Shown: in pieces, positions 1-7,989 of the stretch
Layout of the letters: each line of letters begins with the position of its first letter
Position numbering within the stretch: position 1 is the first letter of the stretch
Assembly (NCBI GenBank): GCA_942493375.1
Contig: OW818698.1
Coordinates: forward strand, 5,270,001 to 5,334,000
Direction of reading: 5' to 3'
DNA length: 64,000 nucleotides
Source of the DNA: G942493375 sp942493375
GTDB lineage: Bacteria > Armatimonadota > UBA5829
Translations under genes and position numbers: made by a program
The notes under the pieces: generated by a model
Told to the model about the DNA's origin: nothing
Database searches by the model: none
Seen by the model: the letters and a program-made list of their open reading frames with translations, nothing else

Positions 1-1218
1 AAGTTTGCCACTCTGCGCAGCGCTCTGGGTCTTCCAGCAGACCCAATGAAGACATACAATAAGCTTGTCTACAAAGAACAGGAACTTGCCACCTGGGACA
101 AATATATGAAGAACTGGGCAGAGCATCGCATCTCTCCATATAGCTTCTTCCCATACGCTCCGATAGGCTTCAGTATCGAAGGTGAACCGGGCAGCCGTAA
201 AGTCAAGATGGACTGGACTGCTTTCGATAAAGCTGCAGAACAGTTCCTGGATAAATATAACCTGAGCAGTTTCTCAATGCCGATCAACGGATTGGGTGGG
301 GGAACTTTCTATGACAGACAGACCGGCGAACTGGATGGCTATAAGGCCGGTACTCCTGAATATGAAAAACTGATGGCTGATTATCTGGGCCAGATTCAAA
401 GTCATTTACAGGAAAAAGGTTGGCTTTCAAAAGCCTATGTTTACTGGTTCGACGAACCTGATGAGAAAGACTATCCGTTCGTAATCGAAGTAATGCAAAG
501 ACTCAAAAAATACGCTCCCGGTCTGAAAAGATTGCTTACTGAACAGCCGGAAACTCCTTTGTATGGTAATGTGGACATCTGGTGCGGACTTACCAGTGCT
601 TGGAGCCAGAAAACCATAGATGAGCGCAACGCTGCCGGAGAGGAAGTCTGGTGGTATATCTGCTGTGGTCCCAAAGCCCCGTATGTAGGAGAGTTCATCG
701 ATCATCCCGGAACTGAGATGAGATTATGGATTTGGCAGACGTGGCAGCACAATGTTAAGGGTATCTTGATCTGGACAACCAACTGGTGGACCAGCAGCAC
801 AGCTTTCCCGGATTCGTTGCAGAACCCATGGGAAGATGCAATGAGCTATGTGGACGGTTATGGTACACCGAAAGGCGCTAAGCTGCCCTGGGGAAATGGT
901 GATGGACGGTTCCTGTACCCTCCACGTCGAGATCCGAATACAGCAACAGAAGCATATATGGGCAATCCGATTTCATCTACCCGATGGGAAGCGCTGCGAG
1001 ATGGAATGGAGGATTATGAGTATTTCTATATGCTCAAGAACCTTATTGCTGAGAAGAGTTCAAAGATACCGGCAGACCTGAAAACAAGGGCAGAAAGACT
1101 ACTTATCGTCCCTGAGGCAATATCCAAAGATATGACCAATTTCACAACCGATCCCCGGCTTATGCTGGAGCACAGGGACAAAATCGCCAGGATGATAGAA
1201 CGCCTGAGCAAACTGTAA
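1..1218 (+). CDS. DUF4091-type glycosidase-like protein, 5' end missing
   Basis: The reading frame is open to the first base of the window, so the true start lies upstream and 405 codons are visible. The visible part is a TIM-barrel-like segment with an FDEPDE motif near nt 448-465, a candidate acidic catalytic site, followed by Trp-rich segments such as WIWQTWQHN. It ends in a DUF4091-like module (nt 870-1040) with the typical LYPP, RWEALRDGMEDYEYF pattern. DUF4091 proteins are usually exported putative glycoside hydrolases of unproven specificity. The YhcH-like gene follows after 36 bp in the same direction, which suggests one operon. The family call is by recognition of motifs; substrate unknown. 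Confidence 0.8.
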   Translation, partial: KFATLRSALGLPADPMKTYNKLVYKEQELATWDKYMKNWAEHRISPYSFFPYAPIGFSIEGEPGSRKVKMDWTAFDKAAEQFLDKYNLSSFSMPINGLGGGTFYDRQTGELDGYKAGTPEYEKLMADYLGQIQSHLQEKGWLSKAYVYWFDEPDEKDYPFVIEVMQRLKKYAPGLKRLLTEQPETPLYGNVDIWCGLTSAWSQKTIDERNAAGEEVWWYICCGPKAPYVGEFIDHPGTEMRLWIWQTWQHNVKGILIWTTNWWTSSTAFPDSLQNPWEDAMSYVDGYGTPKGAKLPWGNGDGRFLYPPRRDPNTATEAYMGNPISSTRWEALRDGMEDYEYFYMLKNLIAEKSSKIPADLKTRAERLLIVPEAISKDMTNFTTDPRLMLEHRDKIARMIERLSKL

Positions 1219-1254
1219 ATTCAATAATAATCAATCATAAAAAAAGGTGAAAGT

Positions 1255-1704
1255 ATGGTAACAGATAGACTCGAAAATGCTAATCTTTATTTTGGGCTGA
1301 GCAAAGATATCGAAACAGGACTAAGGTTCCTGCGGACTGATGCTGCATCAGAACTTAGTGTCGGTAAGCATGACATTGCTCCTGGAATCTATGCAATTGC
1401 TTCAGAATATGTGACCAAATCCCGGGACAAATGCACTTTTGAAACTCATAAGAAGTACATCGACATACAATTGATTGTTGAAGGCTGCGAATCTATTGAC
1501 TATGCATCAGCTATGTCTCTGGAAGAGATTACTCCTTATGACAGAGCTAATGACTGTACTTTGTACGATGGGGATGGGAGTGAAATCAAGCTTGAACCGG
1601 GTAGTTTTGCAATATTCTATCCTGAAGATGCCCATAGACCCTGCATACTGGATGGTATAGCCATGCCTGTCCGCAAGGTAGTGGTAAAGATCAAAATCGC
1701 CTAA
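1255..1704 (+). CDS. YhcH/YjgK/YiaL family (DUF386) protein
   Basis: A 149-residue protein matching the usual length of the DUF386/EbgC-like cupin family. The hallmark THKKYIDIQ segment lies near residue 62, and a FYPEDAHRPC segment near the C-terminus supplies the second set of conserved residues. Family members act in sugar catabolism and include the accessory subunit of evolved beta-galactosidase and probable sugar anomerases or isomerases. An AAGGTGA-like ribosome binding site lies just before the ATG. The 74-bp palindromic repeat starts immediately after the TAA stop. Its placement behind a DUF4091 protein fits a sugar-processing role; the exact reaction is not known. Confidence 0.85.
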   Translation: MVTDRLENANLYFGLSKDIETGLRFLRTDAASELSVGKHDIAPGIYAIASEYVTKSRDKCTFETHKKYIDIQLIVEGCESIDYASAMSLEEITPYDRANDCTLYDGDGSEIKLEPGSFAIFYPEDAHRPCILDGIAMPVRKVVVKIKIA

Positions 1705-1778
1705 CCCGCTTTATTCACCAAGCTTCGCTTTTGCCTGGCAGTAGGGGCAAAAGCCGAGTCAATCATGAATAATGCGGG
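1705..1778. repeat. 74-bp palindromic repeat, copy 1
   Basis: Imperfect long hairpin that begins CCCGC and ends GCGGG, with arms containing TTATTCA/TGAATAA and GCTTTTGCC/GGCAAAAGC around a short TGGCAGTAG-like loop. Copies of the same 74-bp length lie at 55855-55928 (opposite orientation) and 62616-62689 (same orientation), and a degenerate relative at 11494-11562. No coding capacity; it looks like a non-autonomous REP/MITE-like element. Confidence 0.85.
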
Positions 1779-1803
1779 CTGACGCGATCAAGGGAGGATT
1801 GAA

Positions 1804-2718
1804 ATGATCTGGGCAAACCTGATTCATCTGAGCTTTAACATGTGGTGTGACAGAGAGTGTAATGAATGGGGGCTTGAGCATGTGGTCGGCAAGCCCTATA
1901 TGAGATTCGATCAGGATCTCTGGGTTGAACTTAAGTCCAGAATGCGCGATGCCGGAATGAACATGGTCGTAATCGATCTGGGCGATGGGGTAAAGTACAA
2001 CAGCCATCCTGAGCTTGCAGTTTCAGGAGCCTGGGAAGTAGATCAACTCAAGGAAGAACTGGTTAAGCTCCGGGAGATGGGGCTTGAACCTATCCCTAAG
2101 CTCAATTTCTCCTCAACACATGATCTCTGGATGGGTCCATATTCCCGGTGTTTATCCACACCTGCATATTATGAAGTCTGCTCTGATCTCATAAAAGAGG
2201 TCTGTTCCATCTTCGACAAACCCCGATTCTTCCATCTGGGAATGGATGAAGAGACATGGGAGCATCAGCAGTTTTATGAATATGTAGTCGTCAGGCAATA
2301 TGATCTCTGGTGGCACGATTTCTTGAAGCTAGTAGACAGTGTCGAAGCAGCAGGATCCAAAGCCTGGATATGGTCTGATTACATATGGCACCATCCCGAG
2401 CTGTTTGCTGAGAGAATGCCGAAATCAGTCCTGCAGAGCAACTGGTATTATGGGGATGAGTTCAACGAAGGCATTAACTACGTAAAAGCATACAACGATC
2501 TGGACACTCAGGGATTTGATCAGATTCCAACAGGTAGCAACTGGTCATTCCCAACCTGTTTCGAACGAACTGTAGAGTATTGTTCTAAAACTATTGCTCA
2601 AGACAAACTCAAGGGATTCCTCCAGACAATCTGGAGACCAACACTCCCAGTATGTCGAGAAGTGCACATTACTGCAATAGATCAGGTAGAAAAAGCAAGA
2701 AAGGCGTTGGAAGCGTAG
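1804..2718 (+). CDS. GH20-like glycoside hydrolase, tandem paralogue 1
   Basis: A 304-residue protein with no signal peptide, so probably cytoplasmic. The FHLGMDEE segment places Asp148-Glu149 in the H-x-G-x-D-E arrangement used by GH20 beta-N-acetylhexosaminidases, where Glu is the acid and Asp positions the N-acetyl group. Strand-like segments (VVIDLGD, PIPKLNFS, AWIWSDYIWHHPEL) fit a TIM barrel. It is shorter than classical GH20 enzymes because the N-terminal domain is absent. A GGGAGG site precedes the ATG. The next gene is a same-length paralogue, roughly four-fifths identical by eye. GH20-like is a motif-based inference; specificity is unknown. Confidence 0.7.
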   Translation: MIWANLIHLSFNMWCDRECNEWGLEHVVGKPYMRFDQDLWVELKSRMRDAGMNMVVIDLGDGVKYNSHPELAVSGAWEVDQLKEELVKLREMGLEPIPKLNFSSTHDLWMGPYSRCLSTPAYYEVCSDLIKEVCSIFDKPRFFHLGMDEETWEHQQFYEYVVVRQYDLWWHDFLKLVDSVEAAGSKAWIWSDYIWHHPELFAERMPKSVLQSNWYYGDEFNEGINYVKAYNDLDTQGFDQIPTGSNWSFPTCFERTVEYCSKTIAQDKLKGFLQTIWRPTLPVCREVHITAIDQVEKARKALEA

Positions 2719-2723
2719 AGTTT

Positions 2724-2863
2724 AGAAGACAGAAGACAGAAGACAGAAGCCGGGATTGTCATTCTGAGCGCAGCGAAGAATCTCAGATAAGCAGAAACAT
2801 TACGAGTTGAATCCGAAATGGCCGAAGCATATTCTGACTTCTGACTTCTGTCTACTGACTTCT
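2724..2863. repeat. Composite intergenic repeat: AGAAGAC tracts around a GTCATTCTGAGC element
   Basis: Short purine tracts (AGAAGACAGAAGAC type) at 2724-2749 are mirrored as their complement at 2831-2863, giving a long imperfect hairpin. Inside at 2757-2784 is a TGTCATTCTGAGCGCAG unit that recurs at 3848, 19449 and 19516. A relative of the whole composite sits at 3808-3940 after the second paralogue. Confidence 0.7.
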
Positions 2864-2888
2864 ATTACCTTCCCCAAGGAGCATACAA

Positions 2889-3803
2889 ATGATCTGGGCT
2901 AATTTACTTCATCTTAGTGTAAACATGTGGTGTGATAGAGAGTGCGATGACTGGGGGACCAGCAATGCAGTCGGCAGACCCTATATGAGGTTCGAGAAGG
3001 ATCTCTGGGATGAACTCAAAGTCAGAATGCGCGATGCCGGCATGAACATGGTCGTAATCGACTTGGGAGATGCCGTCAAGTATAAGAGCCATCCCGAAAT
3101 TGCTCTTTCAGACGCCTGGGAAATCGACTATCTGAAAGAAGAGCTAGCCAGCCTGCGCGGGATGGGACTTGAGCCGATACCCAAACTCAACTTTTCTTCA
3201 GCACACGATTTATGGCTTGGTCCATACTCCCGCTGCTTGTCCACTCCTGCATACTATCAGGTATGTTCCGACCTCATTACCGAAGTTTGCGATATCTTCG
3301 ACAAACCCCGGTTCTTCCACCTGGGGATGGATGAGGAAACATATGGACATCAGCAGGCTTATGAGTATGTGGTCGTCAGGCAGTATGATCTCTGGTGGCA
3401 CGACTTTCTGAAACTGGTAGAGAGTGTTGAAGCTAGTGGTTCAAGGGCATGGATATGGTCTGACTACATCTGGCACCATCCGGAGCTGTTTGCTGAGAGA
3501 ATGCCTAAGTCAGTGCTGCAAAGCAACTGGTACTACTCTGAAGAGTTCAATGAAGATGTCTCCTATGTAAAGGCTTATCATGCCCTGAATACACAGGGAT
3601 TCGACCAGGTACCTACAGGCAGCAACTGGTCCACCCCGGTCAACTTTGAGCGAACTGTTGAATACTGCTCAAAAATCATAGCTCCCGACAAACTAAAAGG
3701 ATTCCTCCAGACCCCCTGGAGAGGCACCCTAATGGAATACCGGGACCTGCACATAGCAGCCATTGAGCAAGTAGAGAGAGCAAGAAAAGCGTTGGAGAAG
3801 TAG
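2889..3803 (+). CDS. GH20-like glycoside hydrolase, tandem paralogue 2
   Basis: Same length (304 residues) and colinear without gaps with the preceding gene, with the FHLGMDEE motif again at Asp148-Glu149. Differences cluster near residues 20-30, 60-80 and 225-290, while the segment around the putative active site and the IWSDYIWHHPELFAERMPKS region is almost unchanged, so both copies appear to be under selection. An AAGGAG site precedes the ATG. The duplication unit probably included the downstream repeat composite, because both genes are followed by related repeats. Diverged substrate use is possible but not shown. Confidence 0.7.
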   Translation: MIWANLLHLSVNMWCDRECDDWGTSNAVGRPYMRFEKDLWDELKVRMRDAGMNMVVIDLGDAVKYKSHPEIALSDAWEIDYLKEELASLRGMGLEPIPKLNFSSAHDLWLGPYSRCLSTPAYYQVCSDLITEVCDIFDKPRFFHLGMDEETYGHQQAYEYVVVRQYDLWWHDFLKLVESVEASGSRAWIWSDYIWHHPELFAERMPKSVLQSNWYYSEEFNEDVSYVKAYHALNTQGFDQVPTGSNWSTPVNFERTVEYCSKIIAPDKLKGFLQTPWRGTLMEYRDLHIAAIEQVERARKALEK

Positions 3804-3807
3804 GGAG

Positions 3808-3940
3808 CAGGAGTCAGGAGTCAGGAGACAGGAGACAGGAGCGGGTGTGTCATTCTGAGCGCAGTGAAGAATCTCGGATATGCACAAGCATTACGTTTTA
3901 TACAAGCAACGGCCGGAGCATCTCCTGACTTCTGTCTTCT
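3808..3940. repeat. Composite intergenic repeat, second version
   Basis: CAGGAGTCAGGAGACAGGAG-like tract at 3808-3840, a TGTCATTCTGAGCGCAG unit at 3848-3874, and a complementary CTCCTGACTTCTGTCTTC tract ending near 3940. Same architecture as 2724-2863 with a different simple-sequence stem. Confidence 0.65.
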
Positions 3941-3965
3941 TCCCTTCCCCCCGGAGTAACAAAAA

Positions 3966-4871
3966 TTGCGCATATTAATAATTGGTGGTAGCGGATTCGT
4001 CAGTGGAACTCTGGCCCGTGTGGCTTTAAATGCTGGACACGATGTGTCAGTTGTGACTCGTGGAATCAGACCTATGCTAAGCGGAGTAGATTCACTGGTT
4101 GCCGACAGGATGGATAGAGACCAGTTTGCCAAGGTAATTGAAGATTCCAAGCTTGAGTGGGATATGGTTGTAGACTGCATCGGGTATGTTCCCGAAGATG
4201 TCCACCAGGATATGGAAGTCTTTCGTAACCGTACACAGCAGTTGGTATTCATATCGACAGATTTTGTCTTCGACCCAGCCAATCGCAAGTTCCCTCAGCC
4301 TGTAGAATCTGATTTTTATGCTGAATCGGGCTATGGAGGAAATAAGCGCCTGTGTGAAATGGAACTAGCATACGGGAACCTTGGAGACACCGAGTTTACA
4401 GTCTTCCGCCCATGCCATATATACGGACCAGGTTCGGAACTCGGATGTTTGCCTAATCATGCTCGAGATCCTGAATTGGTATCTAAGCTGAAGAATAATG
4501 TACCTGTCAGCCTTGTAGGTGGAGGTCACTTCCTGCAACAGCCTGTATATGCCGAGGATCTTGCCAACCTGATCCTCAGTGCTGTGGGCAACAAGTCTGC
4601 ATATGGACGTATATTTAACGCAGCAGGCCCTGATATTATCGAATCAAAAACTTACTACAAGATCATTGCTGACGTTCTTGAGGTGGAACTAACCTTTATA
4701 GAATCCTCAGTCGATGAATGCCTCTCCGCCAATCCTGAGCTGGCACCATTCCTGACCCATCGCATTTACGATCTGACTGTATTGTCAGAATCCGGTCTGC
4801 GAGTACCATCTACCAGCATACAGGATGGACTCCGAAAGCACACGGAGAGTATACTGGCACGCCGGGCATGA
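3966..4871 (+). CDS. NAD-dependent epimerase/dehydratase family protein
   Basis: A 301-residue extended-SDR-type protein starting at TTG, with a CGGAG site upstream. The N-terminal GGSGFVSG Rossmann motif (residues 7-14) binds NAD(P). A YGGNK segment near residue 125 is the Y-x-x-x-K catalytic pair, preceded by the FISTDFVF strand. Family members epimerise or reduce nucleotide sugars or free sugars. The gene lies between GH20-like enzymes and a large exported glycosidase-like protein, which suggests work on released sugars. It shares its general type with the epimerase at 34346-35332 but is not a close copy. Substrate not determined. Confidence 0.85.
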   Translation: MRILIIGGSGFVSGTLARVALNAGHDVSVVTRGIRPMLSGVDSLVADRMDRDQFAKVIEDSKLEWDMVVDCIGYVPEDVHQDMEVFRNRTQQLVFISTDFVFDPANRKFPQPVESDFYAESGYGGNKRLCEMELAYGNLGDTEFTVFRPCHIYGPGSELGCLPNHARDPELVSKLKNNVPVSLVGGGHFLQQPVYAEDLANLILSAVGNKSAYGRIFNAAGPDIIESKTYYKIIADVLEVELTFIESSVDECLSANPELAPFLTHRIYDLTVLSESGLRVPSTSIQDGLRKHTESILARRA

Positions 4872-4878
4872 TCGATCT

Positions 4879-7542
4879 ATGAAAAGCCGTATAAGCCTTA
4901 TCCTTTTCTTTATGTTCCTTGCTGTTGCAGCATCCTGCAATGATCAGGGATATGTGGGTAAAGGTGTATGGTATATGCGTGTCACGAATACCAGCAAATC
5001 ATACCCCGTATGCATCCGTACGATCTTTATGCTCAATAGAGATCCCTGGAATGCCACAATGTACGGCAGTAAGGATGGATGGACTCAGCAACTCCCCGGA
5101 TCAGACAAATGGCTCCCCACTGGTCAATCGACCGAGTGGCTGGATATGGGTGATTTCATGACTACCCAGACTTACTTCAAAGAGAAAAAGAGATATGTAG
5201 GTGTCCACGTCGGAGCAATGTATACCGCTGGATCTGCAAACACAAGCCTAAAATTAAAAATTGACATTGCCAAGGGCCAGCAACACAGTATTGTGCGAAC
5301 TATCGACGTAGATGAGAGCAATCCGAATTATATACTAAATGGGATATTCTTAAACGTACCTCCAAAACTCCCTACTCAAAGCCTGTTGATTTCACCAGAG
5401 GATGGGGAAATACTTACGTTCGAAGAAGCCGCAGAAAACCAGCTCAAATGGGTGATGGAATCAGGAGCCGTTAAGAACCCTCCTGTATACTGCTGGTTTG
5501 TTTCCGCAAAAATATTGACCTCAGGAGTAGACTTCAAGAATCCATCCAGACTGGCAAAAACTAATCTGAAAATTGCAAAAGCGATTGGGTACACCAACCT
5601 GTCTCAGTATCTATCCGAACCCGGCGATGATGGTGCCCTGAGAGCTCTGGGTTATCCGACATATCGCCAGAACTCTTTCCATGGTTATACTGATGATCAT
5701 CTTACAGATTCATACAAGAACCTTAAGACTAAAGGGCTGGACAAATACGTTGGTTTGGTCTCCTTTGGAGATGAAGTTACTGTCGAGACTTTGCAGATGC
5801 CCATCGAAAAGCAAGATGCAAGGTTTGTTGAATGGGTAAAGAATACTGGCAGAGATCCATTGTTATACGTTCGTCCTGAGGACGAAGAGACGGCTAAAAT
5901 ATTGCCCAAGGCTGATCAATGGAGCTTTGTGAAACTCTTTAGGCAATCAGCTTTCTGGAGAGACCCTGAGAAGGCCTTGAGAGACCTGAAAGCAATGCAG
6001 CTCAAACCGAATCTGGTATATGATTCCTATATCTATAGACATGAACTCTGGTTTGAAGAGAACAAACGAAGGACCGATCTTGCAAGGCAATTCTTTGGTA
6101 AAGATATCCTTACGGGTAGTAACTACAATTCCTGCAGTATTAGTCCCAGCCAGTGGGTTGATATGTTCAGGAATGGAGGACTTACGACACCTTGGGCTGA
6201 AGACTGGTGGTGGGATTTGTCGGAGGTTTCTCCGCAGTCCTGGGGACTCGTTTTTGGGGTTATGCGTAGAGCAGCGGCTTTCCACAACACTCCAATGATC
6301 TTTTACACTATTCCTGATAATGCAGAGCCTGCAGACCATTTGCTGCGCATGAACTACTTCGCCATCGCCAACCAGGTAAAACATCTGAACCACTTTTGTA
6401 TATATCATCAAGGATATGCAACCTGCGACTATGTAGAATATGCCCAGAGTAAGGCAAAATTCGCTGTGTTTCAGAGAATAGCAAAGGCTGTAGGCAAGGT
6501 CGATAAACGCCTGTACTATGCTCGAATGAGACCTGCGCAGGTAGCTATCATTTTTACCAAACCAGGTTCCGTATGGAGTGAACTACAAGCCACCTGTGAC
6601 GCCACTCAGAATCCTAAGAGCAACGCTGGACCGGTCATTGGACCAGGCAATTATACGTTGCAGCAGGAAGAGATGCGGTCGATATGGTTAGCGTTGAGAC
6701 ATGCGGGAATCCCGGTGGATGTAATAACGGATGACGATATCGCAAATGGATACATCAATCGATACAAGGCTGCATTTCTGGTAGGTTCACAGATTCAGAG
6801 AAGTGCAGTTCCAGGTCTGGTCAACTGGACTAAAAGGGGAGGGACGCTGGTTGGCCTGTGTGGTGGTGGTCTTGTCGATGAATATCAACAGTCTATTCTT
6901 GAAATGAACAGACTCTACGGCATTACGAGCGTCAAGACTCAACAAACGAGAATGGTCGTTATACCTGGTGATATCCTTCATATTGGTTCACTTGCTACAG
7001 AGGAACCGCTTGGCATAGCAAAAATGGGACGTGTGGAAATGCAAGCTTTATGCATGAGGTCGGACTTGAATCTCGACAGTGCGAAGGTGTTGTCGCTATA
7101 TAGTGATAAAAAGGTCGCCGCAGCAAGTAATTCAGTGGGTAAAGGCAGAGCTGTTTTGTGTGGGTTTTTGCCTGGTCTAGCCTACGTCTTACCAGCTTTA
7201 GTGATGACTGAGCAGGGATATCCTTACGTAATGCCGGAGAACTATCCCATGGACCGCAGGCAGTCAATTGTTTCATTACTGTCTCCATTTAAGCCTGTCC
7301 GTCCAGTAACAACCAGTGATTATCTGGTAGAAGCTACAGTTCAAGATGGTAAATACGGATCAGTTGTCACATTGGTAAGTTTCAGGAACAAACCTGCCAG
7401 AGTTACAGTGTCTTTGAAAGCATTTCCTAATGCAAAAAAAATAGTCAGTACTCGTTTGGGAGCACTGACTATTTTTAAGTATAATGGCATTTCAAGCGTC
7501 ACGCTAAATGTGGATGCAGGTGACATTCTTACGGTCGATTGA
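4879..7542 (+). CDS. Large exported glycosidase-like protein with GH42-type middle domain
   Basis: ATG at 4879 is chosen over a longer frame because it gives a clean signal peptide (MKSRISLILFFMFLAVAASC), possibly a lipoprotein signal, for 887 residues. After a beta-rich N-terminal part comes a TIM-barrel-like segment with a GLVSFGDEV acidic motif near nt 5755-5780 and TPWAEDWWWD near nt 6190. The part at nt 6530-6930 (AIIF, IPVDVITDDDI, RGGTLVGLCGGG) looks like the glutamine-amidotransferase-fold middle domain of GH42 beta-galactosidases. A beta-rich tail follows. It starts 7 bp after the epimerase. No glycoside hydrolase family can be assigned with confidence. Confidence 0.7.
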   Translation: MKSRISLILFFMFLAVAASCNDQGYVGKGVWYMRVTNTSKSYPVCIRTIFMLNRDPWNATMYGSKDGWTQQLPGSDKWLPTGQSTEWLDMGDFMTTQTYFKEKKRYVGVHVGAMYTAGSANTSLKLKIDIAKGQQHSIVRTIDVDESNPNYILNGIFLNVPPKLPTQSLLISPEDGEILTFEEAAENQLKWVMESGAVKNPPVYCWFVSAKILTSGVDFKNPSRLAKTNLKIAKAIGYTNLSQYLSEPGDDGALRALGYPTYRQNSFHGYTDDHLTDSYKNLKTKGLDKYVGLVSFGDEVTVETLQMPIEKQDARFVEWVKNTGRDPLLYVRPEDEETAKILPKADQWSFVKLFRQSAFWRDPEKALRDLKAMQLKPNLVYDSYIYRHELWFEENKRRTDLARQFFGKDILTGSNYNSCSISPSQWVDMFRNGGLTTPWAEDWWWDLSEVSPQSWGLVFGVMRRAAAFHNTPMIFYTIPDNAEPADHLLRMNYFAIANQVKHLNHFCIYHQGYATCDYVEYAQSKAKFAVFQRIAKAVGKVDKRLYYARMRPAQVAIIFTKPGSVWSELQATCDATQNPKSNAGPVIGPGNYTLQQEEMRSIWLALRHAGIPVDVITDDDIANGYINRYKAAFLVGSQIQRSAVPGLVNWTKRGGTLVGLCGGGLVDEYQQSILEMNRLYGITSVKTQQTRMVVIPGDILHIGSLATEEPLGIAKMGRVEMQALCMRSDLNLDSAKVLSLYSDKKVAAASNSVGKGRAVLCGFLPGLAYVLPALVMTEQGYPYVMPENYPMDRRQSIVSLLSPFKPVRPVTTSDYLVEATVQDGKYGSVVTLVSFRNKPARVTVSLKAFPNAKKIVSTRLGALTIFKYNGISSVTLNVDAGDILTVD
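7434..7476 (-). terminator. Intrinsic terminator for the response-regulator operon, inside the opposing gene
   Basis: A perfect 13-bp inverted repeat (7437-7449 and 7464-7476; AAAAATAGTCAGT and its complement) with further partial pairing in the loop. Read on the minus strand the stem is followed by eight T residues (7441-7434). It lies 79 bp past the stop of the minus-strand response regulator, within the last 36 codons of the plus-strand exported protein. Confidence 0.75.
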
Positions 7543-7554
7543 TTTCACAGAGCC

Positions 7555-7968
7555 TCAGGCTGCGCTCGATTGTGTTTGGTTTGTTGCCGCTTTGAGAGCG
7601 ATTTCGTGTATACTCGATTCTATTCGAGCTTTCAGGTCTTCTGGTTCAAACGGTTTCACAATATAATTGTTTGCACCTGCTGCAAGAGCTTTAATGACAT
7701 GTTGACCTCCGCTGTTGCTGGTCAGCATTATGATGCTGGTTCGATCACCGCTTATTTTGCGGATAGTCTGGCAGATATGGAGACCATTCAACATTGGCAT
7801 GTTCCAGTCAAGAATGACGAGTTGTGGGGCGTCGTCACGTGCCAGAGTCGCCAATGCCTCTGTGCTTTTATTGAACACTAACGGTTCATGTCCCCATTCC
7901 GTCAACAGACCTTCTAATAGATCAGTGATCAAGGAATCATCATCCAGGACTAGAATTTTCACTTGCAA
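7555..7968 (-). CDS. Single-domain response regulator (CheY-like)
   Basis: A 137-residue stand-alone receiver domain. The acidic pocket LDDD is at residues 9-11, the phospho-acceptor is Asp54 in VILDWNMPMLNG, Thr83 follows in MLTS, and Lys105 sits in the IVKPF motif. There is no output domain, so it probably acts through protein-protein contact or as a phosphorelay intermediate. It lies 21 bp downstream of the hybrid histidine kinase, and the pair is likely cotranscribed and functionally linked. It converges with the plus-strand exported protein, leaving only 12 bp between stop codons. Confidence 0.95.
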   Translation of the reverse strand: MQVKILVLDDDSLITDLLEGLLTEWGHEPLVFNKSTEALATLARDDAPQLVILDWNMPMLNGLHICQTIRKISGDRTSIIMLTSNSGGQHVIKALAAGANNYIVKPFEPEDLKARIESSIHEIALKAATNQTQSSAA

Positions 7969-7989
7969 TTCCTCCGTATTAACACAGGT

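Noticed and set aside
2724..2863. Short regularly spaced repeats resembling a CRISPR array
   Set aside because: The units are 7-9 bases without spacers, form a hairpin with the complementary tract, and no cas gene is present.
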